64,000 nt of DNA from Marinovum sp034669705 (GTDB taxonomy: Bacteria; Pseudomonadota; Alphaproteobacteria; Rhodobacterales; Rhodobacteraceae). This document shows positions 16,671 to 24,901 of the stretch, one piece after another (positions within the stretch are counted from its first letter, which is position 1; each line of letters starts with the position of its first letter). The stretch covers positions 1 through 64,000 of the forward strand of contig NZ_JAXMOR010000021.1 in the NCBI RefSeq assembly GCF_034669705.1, written 5' to 3'. A model generated the notes under the pieces. That model had not been told where the DNA came from, made no database searches, and saw only the letters and a program-made list of their open reading frames with translations. Both the position numbers and the translations under genes were made by a program.

Positions 16671-16695
16671 AACCCGAGGCGTCGGCCATTGTTCC
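16671..16695 (-). promoter_or_regulatory. EcfG-like promoter for exoD
   Basis: On the minus strand GGAAC (16695-16691), 16-base spacer, GGTT (16674-16671), 23 bases before the TTG start. Confidence 0.45.
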
Positions 16696-16750
16696 CGCCA
16701 GACCGGTCTGTGACCGGAAAGCCGCAGCAGGCCCCGAGCCGGGCTGCGGT

Positions 16751-16776
16751 GGAACCTTGCGGCCTGCCACCGTGTT
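16751..16776 (+). promoter_or_regulatory. EcfG-like promoter for the second nepR-like gene
   Basis: GGAAC (16751-16755), 17-base spacer, TGTT (16773-16776), 46 bases before ATG 16822. Confidence 0.55.
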
Positions 16777-16821
16777 GAACAGACGAGCATGACTTGAAAA
16801 TAATGATCCGGATCCGCGAAG

Positions 16822-16977
16822 ATGCCAGAAGAATACTACGACAAACAGGACTGGTTGCAGCGCCAGGTAGACAGCAATCTGATGCGGATCTATCGCCAGC
16901 CTTGCGAAAGCAAGTTGCCCGACCGCATGGAGCAACTGCTTGAAAAACTGCGTGAAAAAGAGGCAGCCCGAAACTGA
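16822..16977 (+). CDS. Second NepR-like anti-sigma factor
   Basis: A 51-residue ORF. It matches the NepR core layout: a first helix (DSNLMRIYRQ), a Pro-Asp-Arg turn (LPDRMEQLL) and a second helix (EKLREKEAA). The same elements in the main NepR at 18436 read DENLRRVYSD and LPDRFSQLL. NepR sequesters EcfG and is itself bound by phosphorylated PhyR. This copy has Met where the main one has Phe after PDR. It lies downstream of phyR on the opposite strand behind an EcfG-like promoter, suggesting negative feedback. The ribosome site is weak. Confidence 0.7.
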   Translation: MPEEYYDKQDWLQRQVDSNLMRIYRQPCESKLPDRMEQLLEKLREKEAARN

Positions 16978-17146
16978 ATGCGCCCTCGCTGTTCAATATT
17001 GCCCTGACGGATCCGGCGCTCCGCCAGACCCGCGGGCATGCAGAGGCAGGGTCGGAATACGGGTGGTAAACGGCCCCGCCACGGGCTGCACCGAGCAGGC
17101 CGATGCGGCGCCCACAGTTCCTTCGAACAATCGAAAAAACTTCGAA

Positions 17147-17178
17147 CCGCGAAGCTGAACCTGCCTCGCGGGTCTTTT
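17147..17178 (+). terminator. Possible terminator
   Basis: CCGCGA (17147-17152) and TCGCGG (17166-17171) arms followed by TCTTTTT. Short stem, 13-base loop. It may end the nepR-like transcript. Confidence 0.45.
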
Positions 17179-17281
17179 TGTGCAAAAGTTTGCCGGTGCG
17201 GTGCTGCGGCCGGGACATGGCTTCTGGCGGGACAATCGGTTCCCCATGCAATCCGTCAGGCCTGAAAGGTAAAAAACCCTG

Positions 17282-17419
17282 ATGTTGCTGTTCGTCGCGC
17301 GCCTGTCCGACTTTGGTGCCACAGCCTCGACCGGCAACGCGCAAATCCTGTGCGTCGTCTTCCTCGTGCTGTTCGTGGCGGCGCTGCTGATGCTTTCGTG
17401 GCGGAGGCGGATACCGTGA
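17282..17419 (+). CDS. Possible 45-residue single-TM protein
   Basis: A short ORF with a 15-to-20-residue polar start, one strong hydrophobic segment (ILCVVFLVLFVAALLML, about 22-38) and a basic end (RRRIP). That is the pattern of a small bitopic membrane protein. AAAGG lies 14 bases before the ATG, which is far. It sits between the nepR-like gene and the phyR terminator. No promoter motif or family was identified, so it remains a candidate only. Confidence 0.35.
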   Translation: MLLFVARLSDFGATASTGNAQILCVVFLVLFVAALLMLSWRRRIP

Positions 17420-17450
17420 GCCGGCGACCGGGCCGCCCTTGCGCGCACAC

Positions 17451-17483
17451 AAAAAAGGCGCCCTGACCGAGATCAGGACGCCT
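17451..17483 (-). terminator. Rho-independent terminator of phyR
   Basis: AGGCGCCCTGA (17456-17466) pairs with TCAGGACGCCT (17473-17483) with one mismatch. The plus-strand A-run 17451-17456 gives the T-run. Confidence 0.85.
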
Positions 17484-17505
17484 GCGCAGTGTCACATTCG
17501 GACGC

Positions 17506-18324
17506 TCAGGCCTTGAGCGTCTGGGTGCTTGAGAAGAACATCGCCTGGCTGACCGCTGATTGCACCTGCTCTTCGGTGTAGGGCTTGGCAATCAGGAACG
17601 CAGGCTCCGGCCGCTCGCCGGTCAGCAGCCGCTCGGGGAAGGCAGTGATGAAGACCACTGGCACCTCGCCCAGTTCCGACAGGATGTTGTTGACCGCGTC
17701 GATGCCCGAGGAATTGTCGGCCAGCTGGATGTCGGCCAGCACCATGTCGGGCGGATCGCGGCGCGCCAGCGCGATCGCCTCGTCGCGGGTGCGGGCATTC
17801 CCGGTGACCACATGGCCCATGCTCTCGACGATGGCGGAGATATCCAGCGCGATGATGGCCTCGTCTTCGATCACCAGGATGCGGCCACGGATCACGCCGG
17901 ACATCTCGTTGCGCGCAATCACCACCAAGTCGGCGGCTTCCTCGTCGGGCACATCCAGAATGGTGGCGATCTCGGGGATGGTGAATCCCTCGATCGAATG
18001 CAGCAGCAGCGCCTCGCGGGTATTGGCGGTCAGACCCGACAGCCGCCACTGGGCGCGGGCCTCCGGCGAGCTCTCTTCATCCAGCTCCTCGATCGGTGAA
18101 CCGGACGAGGCCCAGATGCCATGAAAGGTTCTGAACAAAGCCACCTTGGGGTGTTGCGTGCCGCTCAGAACGCTGTCATCAGTCAAAAGCGCCTCGAGCG
18201 TCGCAGCGGCATAATGGTCGCCTGTCTGCTGATTTCCGGTCAACGCCCGAGCGTAACGACGCAGGTAAGGCAACTCGGAAGCGATCTGCCCGGTAACGTC
18301 GGTCTGGGTGTGGCTTTCAGTCAT
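17506..18324 (-). CDS. phyR: PhyR general stress response regulator (anti-anti-sigma)
   Basis: A 272-residue cytoplasmic regulator in the PhyR architecture. An N-terminal EcfG-like sigma domain (about 10-140) lacks DNA-binding competence by family. A C-terminal receiver (about 148-262) has acidic pair EDE (153-155), phospho-acceptor Asp198 in LADIQL and Lys247 in AKPYT. When phosphorylated, it binds NepR and frees EcfG. I chose ATG 18324 because GAGGA lies five bases upstream. It is divergent from nepR-ecfG, and both directions have EcfG promoters in the 111-base gap. Confidence 0.97.
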   Translation of the reverse strand: MTESHTQTDVTGQIASELPYLRRYARALTGNQQTGDHYAAATLEALLTDDSVLSGTQHPKVALFRTFHGIWASSGSPIEELDEESSPEARAQWRLSGLTANTREALLLHSIEGFTIPEIATILDVPDEEAADLVVIARNEMSGVIRGRILVIEDEAIIALDISAIVESMGHVVTGNARTRDEAIALARRDPPDMVLADIQLADNSSGIDAVNNILSELGEVPVVFITAFPERLLTGERPEPAFLIAKPYTEEQVQSAVSQAMFFSSTQTLKA

Positions 18325-18351
18325 GTGATCCTCGAAAAAATTGATGCGCTG

Positions 18352-18376
18352 GGAACAAAACGCACAACTCGGTGTT
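18352..18376 (+). promoter_or_regulatory. EcfG-like promoter of nepR-ecfG
   Basis: GGAAC (18352-18356), 16-base spacer, TGTT (18373-18376), 60 bases before nepR. It overlaps the divergent phyR promoter. Confidence 0.65.
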
Positions 18377-18383
18377 ATGTTCC
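18359..18383 (-). promoter_or_regulatory. EcfG-type promoter of phyR
   Basis: On the minus strand GGAAC (18383-18379), 16-base spacer, CGTT (18362-18359), 35 bases before the phyR ATG. Confidence 0.8.
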
Positions 18384-18435
18384 AGCCAAGGTGCGAAGAT
18401 GCATCCACGCGGTGACGATTAATCTGAAGGGCATG

Positions 18436-18612
18436 ATGGCAAATAACAGCAAGACAACCAAGCTTGATCGGCAAATTGATGAAAATCTCCGGCGGGTCTA
18501 TTCTGATCTTTCCGAGGAGCCTCTGCCTGATCGATTTTCACAGCTCCTCGACAAACTGCGGCAGCAGGAAGAGGCGAAAACCGGCTCTCAGCGGCCCGAG
18601 GATGACGCGTGA
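18436..18612 (+). CDS. nepR: NepR anti-sigma factor
   Basis: A 58-residue protein that sequesters EcfG in unstressed cells. It has the full NepR signature: IDENLRRVYSDL (helix 1), EEPLPDRFSQLLDKLR (turn and helix 2). The location between phyR and ecfG is the classical alphaproteobacterial order. Two ATGs in a row (18433, 18436) are possible starts; GAAGGG is better spaced for 18436. The stop overlaps the ecfG GTG start, so anti-sigma and sigma are translationally coupled. Confidence 0.95.
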   Translation: MANNSKTTKLDRQIDENLRRVYSDLSEEPLPDRFSQLLDKLRQQEEAKTGSQRPEDDA

Positions 18613-19163
18613 CCAAAGTGAAAGACCCGAGAGACGAGCTCGTGGAGCATCTTCCGGCGATGCGGGCCTTTGCGATGTCGCTGACCCGCAACAGCGCGGC
18701 GGCGGATGATCTGGTGCAGGACGCGGTGGTCAAGGCCTGGTCGAACTTCGACAAGTTCAAGACCGGCACCAACCTGCGCGCCTGGCTCTTCACCATCCTG
18801 CGCAACACCTATTATTCGCTCTACCGCAAGCGCAAGCGCGAGGTCGAGGACCCCGACGGCATCATGGCCGGCAAGCTGTCGGAAAAGCCCGCCCATGACG
18901 GACACCTGGCGATGGCCGACTTCCACGTCGCCTTTGCCAAGCTGTCGGACGAACAGCGCGAGGTGCTGGTGCTGGTGGGCGCCGAAGGGTTTTCCTACGA
19001 GGATGCGGCGGACATGTGCGGCTGCGCGGTCGGCACGATCAAGAGCCGCACCAACAGGGCGCGCAAGCGGCTGGCCCAGCTGATGCAGCTTGACGATGAC
19101 GATGATTTCGAGATCACCGATGCGGCCACGCTCGCTGTGGTGACGGGGAAGCCCGCTGCATGA
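18609..19163 (+). CDS. ecfG: EcfG general stress sigma factor
   Basis: A 184-residue ECF sigma factor that directs RNA polymerase to GGAAC...GTT promoters. Region 2 (about 15-80) contains ADDLVQDAVVKAWSNFDKF. Region 4 (about 115-165) contains GFSYEDAADMCGCAVGTIKS. It has a GTG start within the nepR stop (GTGA), and its stop overlaps the kinase start (ATGA). That makes a three-gene nepR-ecfG-kinase unit, the usual core of the general stress response, autoregulated through the upstream promoter. Confidence 0.96.
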   Translation: MTKVKDPRDELVEHLPAMRAFAMSLTRNSAAADDLVQDAVVKAWSNFDKFKTGTNLRAWLFTILRNTYYSLYRKRKREVEDPDGIMAGKLSEKPAHDGHLAMADFHVAFAKLSDEQREVLVLVGAEGFSYEDAADMCGCAVGTIKSRTNRARKRLAQLMQLDDDDDFEITDAATLAVVTGKPAA

Positions 19164-20902
19164 CAGACGTCACTTCGGCGACCCGGCGCCGGTTCAAGAG
19201 ACCGGGCCTGGCGCTTCAGCTCGCGTTCGTTTTGAGCCTGGCGATCCTGCCGCTCGGGCTGATCTCGGTGTATCAGACCTACAAGCTGATCGAGGAACGC
19301 CAGAGCCTGTCGGGCTCGGCGCTGCTTGAGGAGACCCAGCAGGCAGTGTCGGTCGCGCGCAACGTGATCAGCGCCGCCGCCAGCACCGCCGAGACGCTGA
19401 GCGTCACCATGCCGGCGGTGCGCGACACGCCCGAGACCTGCGAGGCGGTGCTGGCGCGGATCGTCCGTCAGAACCGCGATTTCATCTTTGCCGGCTATGT
19501 CGACAACCGCATGGGGCTGATGTGCAGCTCTGACAGCAGTCTCGATCTCAGCGGGATCGACGCGCTGGAGGTCGAGCTGTTGAACCCGGCGCCGGGGCTG
19601 TTTGTCCGGTCGCTGGATTTCCTCGCCGGCCGCGCGACGCTGAATGTCACCGTGCCGGTGATGGAAAACGGCGTGTTCCGCGGCACGGTCTGGGTTGCGG
19701 TGCCGCTGGTCGACCTTAACGCCGCGCTGACCCGCGCCGCGCCCGACGTCGACCTGGCGCTGTTCCGGCCCGGCGGCGAGGTGCTGGCCACCGAGGAATT
19801 CACCGACGACCGCCGCAGCATGCTACCGGTCGAGACCACGCTCGATACGCTGGCGGTGTTTGGCCGCCACACATTCCGCGGCTACAACCGCGCCGGACAG
19901 CTGCGCGATTTCGCCGTCGCGCCGATTGTCGAGGAAGAGGTCTTTGTGCTGGGCAGCTGGGCCCCGCGCCATCAGGGCCTTCTGGTCACCAGCTACGCCG
20001 AGACCCTCGCACTCTATTTCCCGATCTTCATCTGGATGATCGCCATCGCCGTGGCCTATGTCGGCGTGCACCGGCTGGTGATCCGTCACATCCGCCGGCT
20101 GCGGTCGTGGATGCGGCTCTATGCCCAGGGTCAGACCGATTTTGCCAATGCCAAGCTCGACAACCCGCCGCTTGAGGTGGAATTCGTCGCCGAGGCCTTT
20201 CGCGCCATGACCGAGCGGCTGAGCGAACAGGACCGCCGGCGGCAGGAGGATCTCGAGGAAAAGACCGTGCTGCTGCGAGAGGTGCATCACCGGGTCAAGA
20301 ACAACCTGCAGCTTATCGCCTCGATGATGAACATGCAGATCCGCGCCACCTCGAACCCCGGCGCCAAACATCTGCTGCGGCGGGTGCAGGACCGGGTGAT
20401 GGCGCTTTCGGCGATCCACCGCTATCTCTACATGGCACGCAAGCTGTCGATGGTGCGCGCCGACAAGCTGCTCGACGACATCATCGAACAGCAGGTGGCG
20501 CTGGGCTCGCTCGAAGAGGCCGGTCACCGCATCGCGGTCTCCACCAAGCTCGATCCGATCGAGATCACGCCGGACCAGTCGGTGCCGCTGTCACTTCTGG
20601 TGGCCGAGGCGTCGATCAACGCGGTCAAGCATTGCGACGTCGACAAGAGCCCCAATGGCGCCTGGATCAACATCGCCCTGCAAGAGGCCGAGCCCGGTGT
20701 CATCTCGCTCAGCGTGGTGAACTCGCGGGTCAGGGCCGACGGCGAGGAGCGCGACCAGCCCGAGGGCACCGGCCTCGGCTCGCGGCTGATCGAGACCTTC
20801 GTGATCCAGCTCAACGGCACGCTCGAGACCGCCGAAGAGAACGACCGCTTCGAGCTGCATGTCACCTTCCCGCTGGCCTGGCCGCAGGAGGCTGACGACT
20901 AG
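19160..20902 (+). CDS. Membrane sensor histidine kinase, HisKA_2 type (PhyK-like)
   Basis: A 580-residue inner-membrane kinase and probable activator of PhyR. A TM segment near 18-40 and another near 283-303 bracket a periplasmic sensor domain of about 240 residues with Cache-like appearance. A short HAMP-like region follows. His376/His377 lie in the phospho-acceptor motif REVHHRVKNNLQLIASMMNM of the HisKA_2 family, followed by an HWE/HATPase_c-type domain (EASINAVKH, GTGLGSRLIETF). Overlap with ecfG by four bases couples sensor and sigma factor. The signal sensed is unknown. Confidence 0.94.
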   Translation: MTDVTSATRRRFKRPGLALQLAFVLSLAILPLGLISVYQTYKLIEERQSLSGSALLEETQQAVSVARNVISAAASTAETLSVTMPAVRDTPETCEAVLARIVRQNRDFIFAGYVDNRMGLMCSSDSSLDLSGIDALEVELLNPAPGLFVRSLDFLAGRATLNVTVPVMENGVFRGTVWVAVPLVDLNAALTRAAPDVDLALFRPGGEVLATEEFTDDRRSMLPVETTLDTLAVFGRHTFRGYNRAGQLRDFAVAPIVEEEVFVLGSWAPRHQGLLVTSYAETLALYFPIFIWMIAIAVAYVGVHRLVIRHIRRLRSWMRLYAQGQTDFANAKLDNPPLEVEFVAEAFRAMTERLSEQDRRRQEDLEEKTVLLREVHHRVKNNLQLIASMMNMQIRATSNPGAKHLLRRVQDRVMALSAIHRYLYMARKLSMVRADKLLDDIIEQQVALGSLEEAGHRIAVSTKLDPIEITPDQSVPLSLLVAEASINAVKHCDVDKSPNGAWINIALQEAEPGVISLSVVNSRVRADGEERDQPEGTGLGSRLIETFVIQLNGTLETAEENDRFELHVTFPLAWPQEADD

Positions 20903-20926
20903 GGGCCGCGAAAACACCCTCATGAG

Positions 20927-20952
20927 GGAACCTGCCGGACGTCCCGGACGTT
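20927..20952 (+). promoter_or_regulatory. EcfG-type promoter of the PLDc_N peptide
   Basis: GGAAC (20927-20931), 17-base spacer, CGTT (20949-20952), 36 bases before the ATG. Confidence 0.78.
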
Positions 20953-20963
20953 CGTCCGGCAGG
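20931..20963. repeat. Perfect 11-bp inverted repeat overlapping the promoter
   Basis: CCTGCCGGACG (20931-20941) and its exact reverse complement (20953-20963) with an 11-base centre. The arms take in the last base of the -35 and end beside the -10, so it may be an operator, a start-of-transcript hairpin or a terminator for the kinase gene (no T-run follows). Confidence 0.8.
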
Positions 20964-20988
20964 TGGAATTTTCGCGAAGGGACGCATC

Positions 20989-21174
20989 ATGACAGAGATC
21001 ACCGGAATAGGCGGGTTCATCCTGCTGGTGCTGGACGTCTGGGCCATCGTCTCGGTGGTGAGCTCGCGCGCCTCGACCGGCAAAAAGGTGCTCTGGGTGC
21101 TGCTGATCCTGTTCCTGCCGCTGCTGGGCTTCATTCTCTGGCTGATCTTCGGCCCGCGGGCCGCACGTGACTGA
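20989..21174 (+). CDS. Small PLDc_N-type two-TM membrane protein
   Basis: A 61-residue protein with two hydrophobic segments (about 6-27 and 35-54), ending WLIFGPRAARD. It resembles the PLDc_N module (phospholipase D N-terminal membrane segment), where the motif ...LLGFILWLIFGPR is typical. No catalytic domain is attached. AAGGGACG precedes the ATG. It has its own consensus EcfG promoter and overlaps the next gene by eight bases, so the oxidoreductase downstream may be transcribed with it. Confidence 0.82.
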   Translation: MTEITGIGGFILLVLDVWAIVSVVSSRASTGKKVLWVLLILFLPLLGFILWLIFGPRAARD

Positions 21175-22594
21175 CCGGTTGGGGGGCACGGCCGATCTCT
21201 CCTGTGACGTCGCCATTATCGGCGCCGGAACTGCCGGCCTCGCGGCCCAGCGCAGCGCCAGTGCAGCCGGGGCCAGCACCCTGCTGATCGATCCGGCCTT
21301 CGGCGGCACCACCTGCGCCAACACCGGCTGCATGCCCTCCAAGCTGCTGATCTCGGCCGGCGATGCCGCCCATGGCGTGCGCGAGGCCGACACGTTCGGC
21401 ATCCGCGCCACGCCCGAGGTTGACGGCCGCGCTGTCATGGCGCGGGTCCATCGGCTGCGCGACCGGTTCGTCAAGGGCGTCACCGACAGCATCGCCGAAC
21501 TGCCGGACGCGGTGAAGATCACCGCACGCGCCCGCTTTGCGGCCCCAGACCGGCTGGTGCTCGACGACGGCCGCAGCGTCATGGCCGGGGCGGTGGTGAT
21601 CGCCACCGGCTCGTCACCGGCCATCCCCCGGGCCTTCGACGCGGTCTCCGACGCCGTGCTGACCAACGCCTATCTGTTCGAGCTTGACGACCTGCCGCGT
21701 TCTGTCGCGGTGATCGGCGCCGGCCCCATCGGGGTGGAACTGGCCCAAGCGCTGGCGCGTCTCGGCGTCGAGGTGGCGGTGTTTGACAAGGGCGACCGCG
21801 TCGCCGGCCTGCAAGACGCCGAAGTGAGCCAGACGCTTGCCAAGTTGCTGGCCAAAGAGTTGCCGCTCCATCTCGGCACCGAGCCGGAGGTCGCGCGCGC
21901 CGAGGGCGGCGTCAGGCTGAGCTGGGATGGCCAGAGCAAAAGCTTCGAGCGATTGCTGCTGGCGGTCGGACGGCCGCCCAATCTCGACGGGCTCGACCTC
22001 GGCAAGGCCGGCATCGCGCTGGATGAGCACGGCACGCCCGGGTTCGACCCAGAGACCCTGCGTTGCGGCACCTCGCGGGTCTTTATCGCCGGTGATGCCA
22101 ACCAGGACCGGCCGCTGCTGCACGAGGCCTCTCACGAGGGCCGCATCGCCGGCCAGAACGCCGCCACATGCCCCGAGGTTGCGCGGTTTTCGCGCCACGT
22201 GCCCTTCGTGCTGACCTTCACCCGGCCAGAGGCGGCCGAGGTCGGCCATATCCCCGATCCTGACGATCCGGACATCGCCGTCGCCAGCGCGCCCTATGAC
22301 GATCAGGGCAAGGCGCGGGTCGAGCATCGCCTCGGCGGGCTCTGCCGCATCTATGCCCGCCGCTCCGACGGCCGGCTGACCGGCGCCAGCCTCTGTGCCC
22401 CCGACGCCGGCCATCTGGCGCATTTCTTTGCGCTGGCACTCGAGGCGGGGATGGGGGCCAATGACCTGCTCAGCGTGCCGTTCTATCACCCGACGCTGGA
22501 GGAGGGGCTGAAGCCGGCGCTGCGGGCGCTCTGCAAGGCCACCGGGCGCAAGGTGCCGGCCCTGCGAGAGGACGACGCGCTGCGGGGGCTCTGA
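21167..22594 (+). CDS. Dihydrolipoamide-dehydrogenase-like flavoprotein disulfide reductase
   Basis: A 475-residue FAD/NAD(P) oxidoreductase. The FAD-binding GxGxxG (VAIIGAGTAGLAA) is near residue 16, and the redox-active disulfide is CANTGC near residue 46. A second GxGxxG for NAD is VAVIGAGPIGVEL near 180, and the dimerisation domain ends with the catalytic His-Glu pair in HPTLEE. It catalyses thiol-disulfide exchange with NAD(P)H; the partner is unknown, as no dehydrogenase-complex genes are adjacent. It has a GTG start overlapping the PLDc_N gene, possibly placing it under stress control. Confidence 0.88.
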   Translation: MTDRLGGTADLSCDVAIIGAGTAGLAAQRSASAAGASTLLIDPAFGGTTCANTGCMPSKLLISAGDAAHGVREADTFGIRATPEVDGRAVMARVHRLRDRFVKGVTDSIAELPDAVKITARARFAAPDRLVLDDGRSVMAGAVVIATGSSPAIPRAFDAVSDAVLTNAYLFELDDLPRSVAVIGAGPIGVELAQALARLGVEVAVFDKGDRVAGLQDAEVSQTLAKLLAKELPLHLGTEPEVARAEGGVRLSWDGQSKSFERLLLAVGRPPNLDGLDLGKAGIALDEHGTPGFDPETLRCGTSRVFIAGDANQDRPLLHEASHEGRIAGQNAATCPEVARFSRHVPFVLTFTRPEAAEVGHIPDPDDPDIAVASAPYDDQGKARVEHRLGGLCRIYARRSDGRLTGASLCAPDAGHLAHFFALALEAGMGANDLLSVPFYHPTLEEGLKPALRALCKATGRKVPALREDDALRGL

Positions 22595-22598
22595 GACC

Positions 22599-22623
22599 GG
22601 AACCAATCGTCTCGCGGGCGGTT
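22599..22623 (+). promoter_or_regulatory. Possible EcfG-like promoter for the fad operon
   Basis: GGAAC (22599-22603), 16-base spacer, GGTT (22620-22623), 29 bases before the fadE ATG. Confidence 0.35.
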
Positions 22624-22651
22624 GACCTCGACCAAGGAGGGCCATCCCCGC

Positions 22652-24901
22652 ATGTCAGATTTCCGCAAGTCCCGGATCACCCGACCGATCCATGCCTGGG
22701 CCCGGACCGCCCTGCCGCAGATGTCGCAGACCGAGGCCGAGGCGCTCACCGCCGGCGAGATCTGGTGGGAGGCCGAGCTGTTCTCGGGCAACCCCGATTA
22801 CGACAAGCTGCACGCCGTCGCCGCGCCGAAGCTGACCGAGGCCGAGCAGGCCTTCCTTGACGGACCCTGCGAAGAGCTTTGCGCGATGATCGACGACTGG
22901 ACGATCAACCAGCGCGACGCCGATCTGCCGGTCGAGGTCTGGGATTTCCTGCGCGACCGGAAGTTCTTTGGCATGATCATCGAGGAAAAGTACGGCGGGC
23001 TGGGCTTTTCCGCCTATGCCCATTCCGAGGTGGTCCGCTATATCGCCACCCGCTCGGTCGCCGCCGCCGTCACCGTGATGGTGCCCAATTCGCTGGGGCC
23101 GGGCGAGCTTCTGCACATGTTCGGCACCGAGGCGCAGAAGGACCATTGGCTGCCGCGTCTCGCGGATGGCCGCGAGCTGCCGGCCTTCGGGCTGACCAGC
23201 GCCGAGGCCGGCTCAGACGCCTCGGCCATGCGCGACGAGGGGATCGTCGAAATGGGCCTCTGGCAGGGCGAGGAGGTGCTGGGCATCCGGCTCAACTGGG
23301 CCAAGCGCTATATCACCCTGTCGCCGACATGCACCGTGCTGGGGCTGGCCTTCAAACTGCGCGATCCCGATGGGCACTTGGGCGAAGAACCGGACATCGG
23401 CATCACCTGCGCGCTGGTGCCTGCCGATCTGCCGGGGGTCGAGACCGGGCGGCGGCATATCCCGTCGTCCACCATGTTTCTCAACGGGCCGACCACCGGC
23501 AAGGACGTCTTCATCCCGCTCGATCATATCATCGGCGGTCAGGACTACGCCGGCCGCGGCTGGATGATGCTGATGTCGGCGCTGGCCGCCGGTCGGGGGA
23601 TTTCCCTGCCCTCGATGGGCTGCGCCGCGATTGCCTTTTCCGCCCATACCACCGGCGCCTATGCCCGCATTCGCGAGCAGTTCAACCTGCCGATCGGCAA
23701 GTTTGGCGGCATTCAGGCGCGGCTGGCGCAGCTGGCCGGCGACGCCTACATGATGGACGGCGCCCGGCGGCTGACCTGCGCCGGACTCGACGAGGGTCGG
23801 GCGCTCTCGGTGATCTCGGCGATCATGAAGGCCCATGCCACCTTCCGCATGCGCGAGGCGGTGAACGATGCGATGGACGTGCATTCCGGCAAGGCGGTGA
23901 TCGACGGGCCCTCGAACTACCTGCTGCCGCTCTACCGCGCGGTGCCGATCGGCATCACCGTCGAGGGCGCCAATATCGTCACCCGTTCGCTGATCATCTT
24001 TGGTCAGGGCGCGATCCGGGCGCATCCGCATATGCTGGACGAGATGCAGGCGCTGCAGATCGAGGATGAGGACAAGAGTCTCGACGCCTTCGACAAGGCG
24101 TTCTGGGCACATGTCGGCCACACGCTGAGGACCGCCGGCCGCAGCATTGCCCGCGCCTGGAGCGGTGGCCGGCTGGCGTCAGCGCCGCCCAAGGCCGGGG
24201 CCGCCGCGCCGATCTATCGCCGGCTGTCGCGCTGGGCGGCCTCTTATGCGCTGGTCGCCGATCTCTGCTTTCTCACTCTCGGTGGCGAGTTGAAGCGGCG
24301 CGAGATGATCTCGGCGCGGATGGGCGATGTGCTGTCAGAGATGTACCTGCTCTCGGGCGCGCTCAAGCGCTGGCAGGACGAGGGCCGGCAGAAGGCCGAT
24401 CTGCCGGTGCTGGAATACGCCGCCGCCCGCAGCTTTGCCACCATGCGGCAGGCGATCGACGAGGTGCTGGCCAATCTGCCCGCCCGCTGGGCCGGCTGGC
24501 TGGGCCGCATCCTGACCCTGCCGGGCGGCAACGCCCGCGGACCCGACGACCGGCTCACGGCGCGCGTTGCCAACCTGCTGCTCGAACCCTCCGCCACCCG
24601 CGACCGCATCACCGGCCGGTTGAACGGCGGCTGCGACCGCAACGGGGTCGGGGTGCTCAACGCCGCCTTCGCCGCCGTGATCGACACCGCGCCGCTGATG
24701 AAGCGTCTGCGCGAGGCCGGCCAGACCCCGGATGGCGCGCTCAAGGCCGGGATCATCTCCGAGGCCGACCGCGCCCGGATCTCAGACATGGAGGACAAGG
24801 TGACACGCACCATCGCCGTCGACGAGTTCAGCCCCGAAGACCTCGCGGCCTATTTCCCCGGCCTGCAACCCACCAAAAGCGACAGGATGGCCGCGCAATG
24901 A
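22652..24901 (+). CDS. fadE: Acyl-CoA dehydrogenase, FadE type
   Basis: A 749-residue flavoprotein that oxidises acyl-CoA to trans-2-enoyl-CoA in the first step of beta-oxidation. The length matches the long FadE class (about 750-815), which carries an extra C-terminal domain after the standard acyl-CoA dehydrogenase fold (about 80-470). Signatures are FGMIIEEKYGGLGFS, FGLTSAEAGSD and the later GNARGPDDRL. AAGGAGG 11 bases upstream supports ATG 22652. It overlaps the thiolase start by four bases; the three fad genes form one operon. Confidence 0.93.
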   Translation: MSDFRKSRITRPIHAWARTALPQMSQTEAEALTAGEIWWEAELFSGNPDYDKLHAVAAPKLTEAEQAFLDGPCEELCAMIDDWTINQRDADLPVEVWDFLRDRKFFGMIIEEKYGGLGFSAYAHSEVVRYIATRSVAAAVTVMVPNSLGPGELLHMFGTEAQKDHWLPRLADGRELPAFGLTSAEAGSDASAMRDEGIVEMGLWQGEEVLGIRLNWAKRYITLSPTCTVLGLAFKLRDPDGHLGEEPDIGITCALVPADLPGVETGRRHIPSSTMFLNGPTTGKDVFIPLDHIIGGQDYAGRGWMMLMSALAAGRGISLPSMGCAAIAFSAHTTGAYARIREQFNLPIGKFGGIQARLAQLAGDAYMMDGARRLTCAGLDEGRALSVISAIMKAHATFRMREAVNDAMDVHSGKAVIDGPSNYLLPLYRAVPIGITVEGANIVTRSLIIFGQGAIRAHPHMLDEMQALQIEDEDKSLDAFDKAFWAHVGHTLRTAGRSIARAWSGGRLASAPPKAGAAAPIYRRLSRWAASYALVADLCFLTLGGELKRREMISARMGDVLSEMYLLSGALKRWQDEGRQKADLPVLEYAAARSFATMRQAIDEVLANLPARWAGWLGRILTLPGGNARGPDDRLTARVANLLLEPSATRDRITGRLNGGCDRNGVGVLNAAFAAVIDTAPLMKRLREAGQTPDGALKAGIISEADRARISDMEDKVTRTIAVDEFSPEDLAAYFPGLQPTKSDRMAAQ

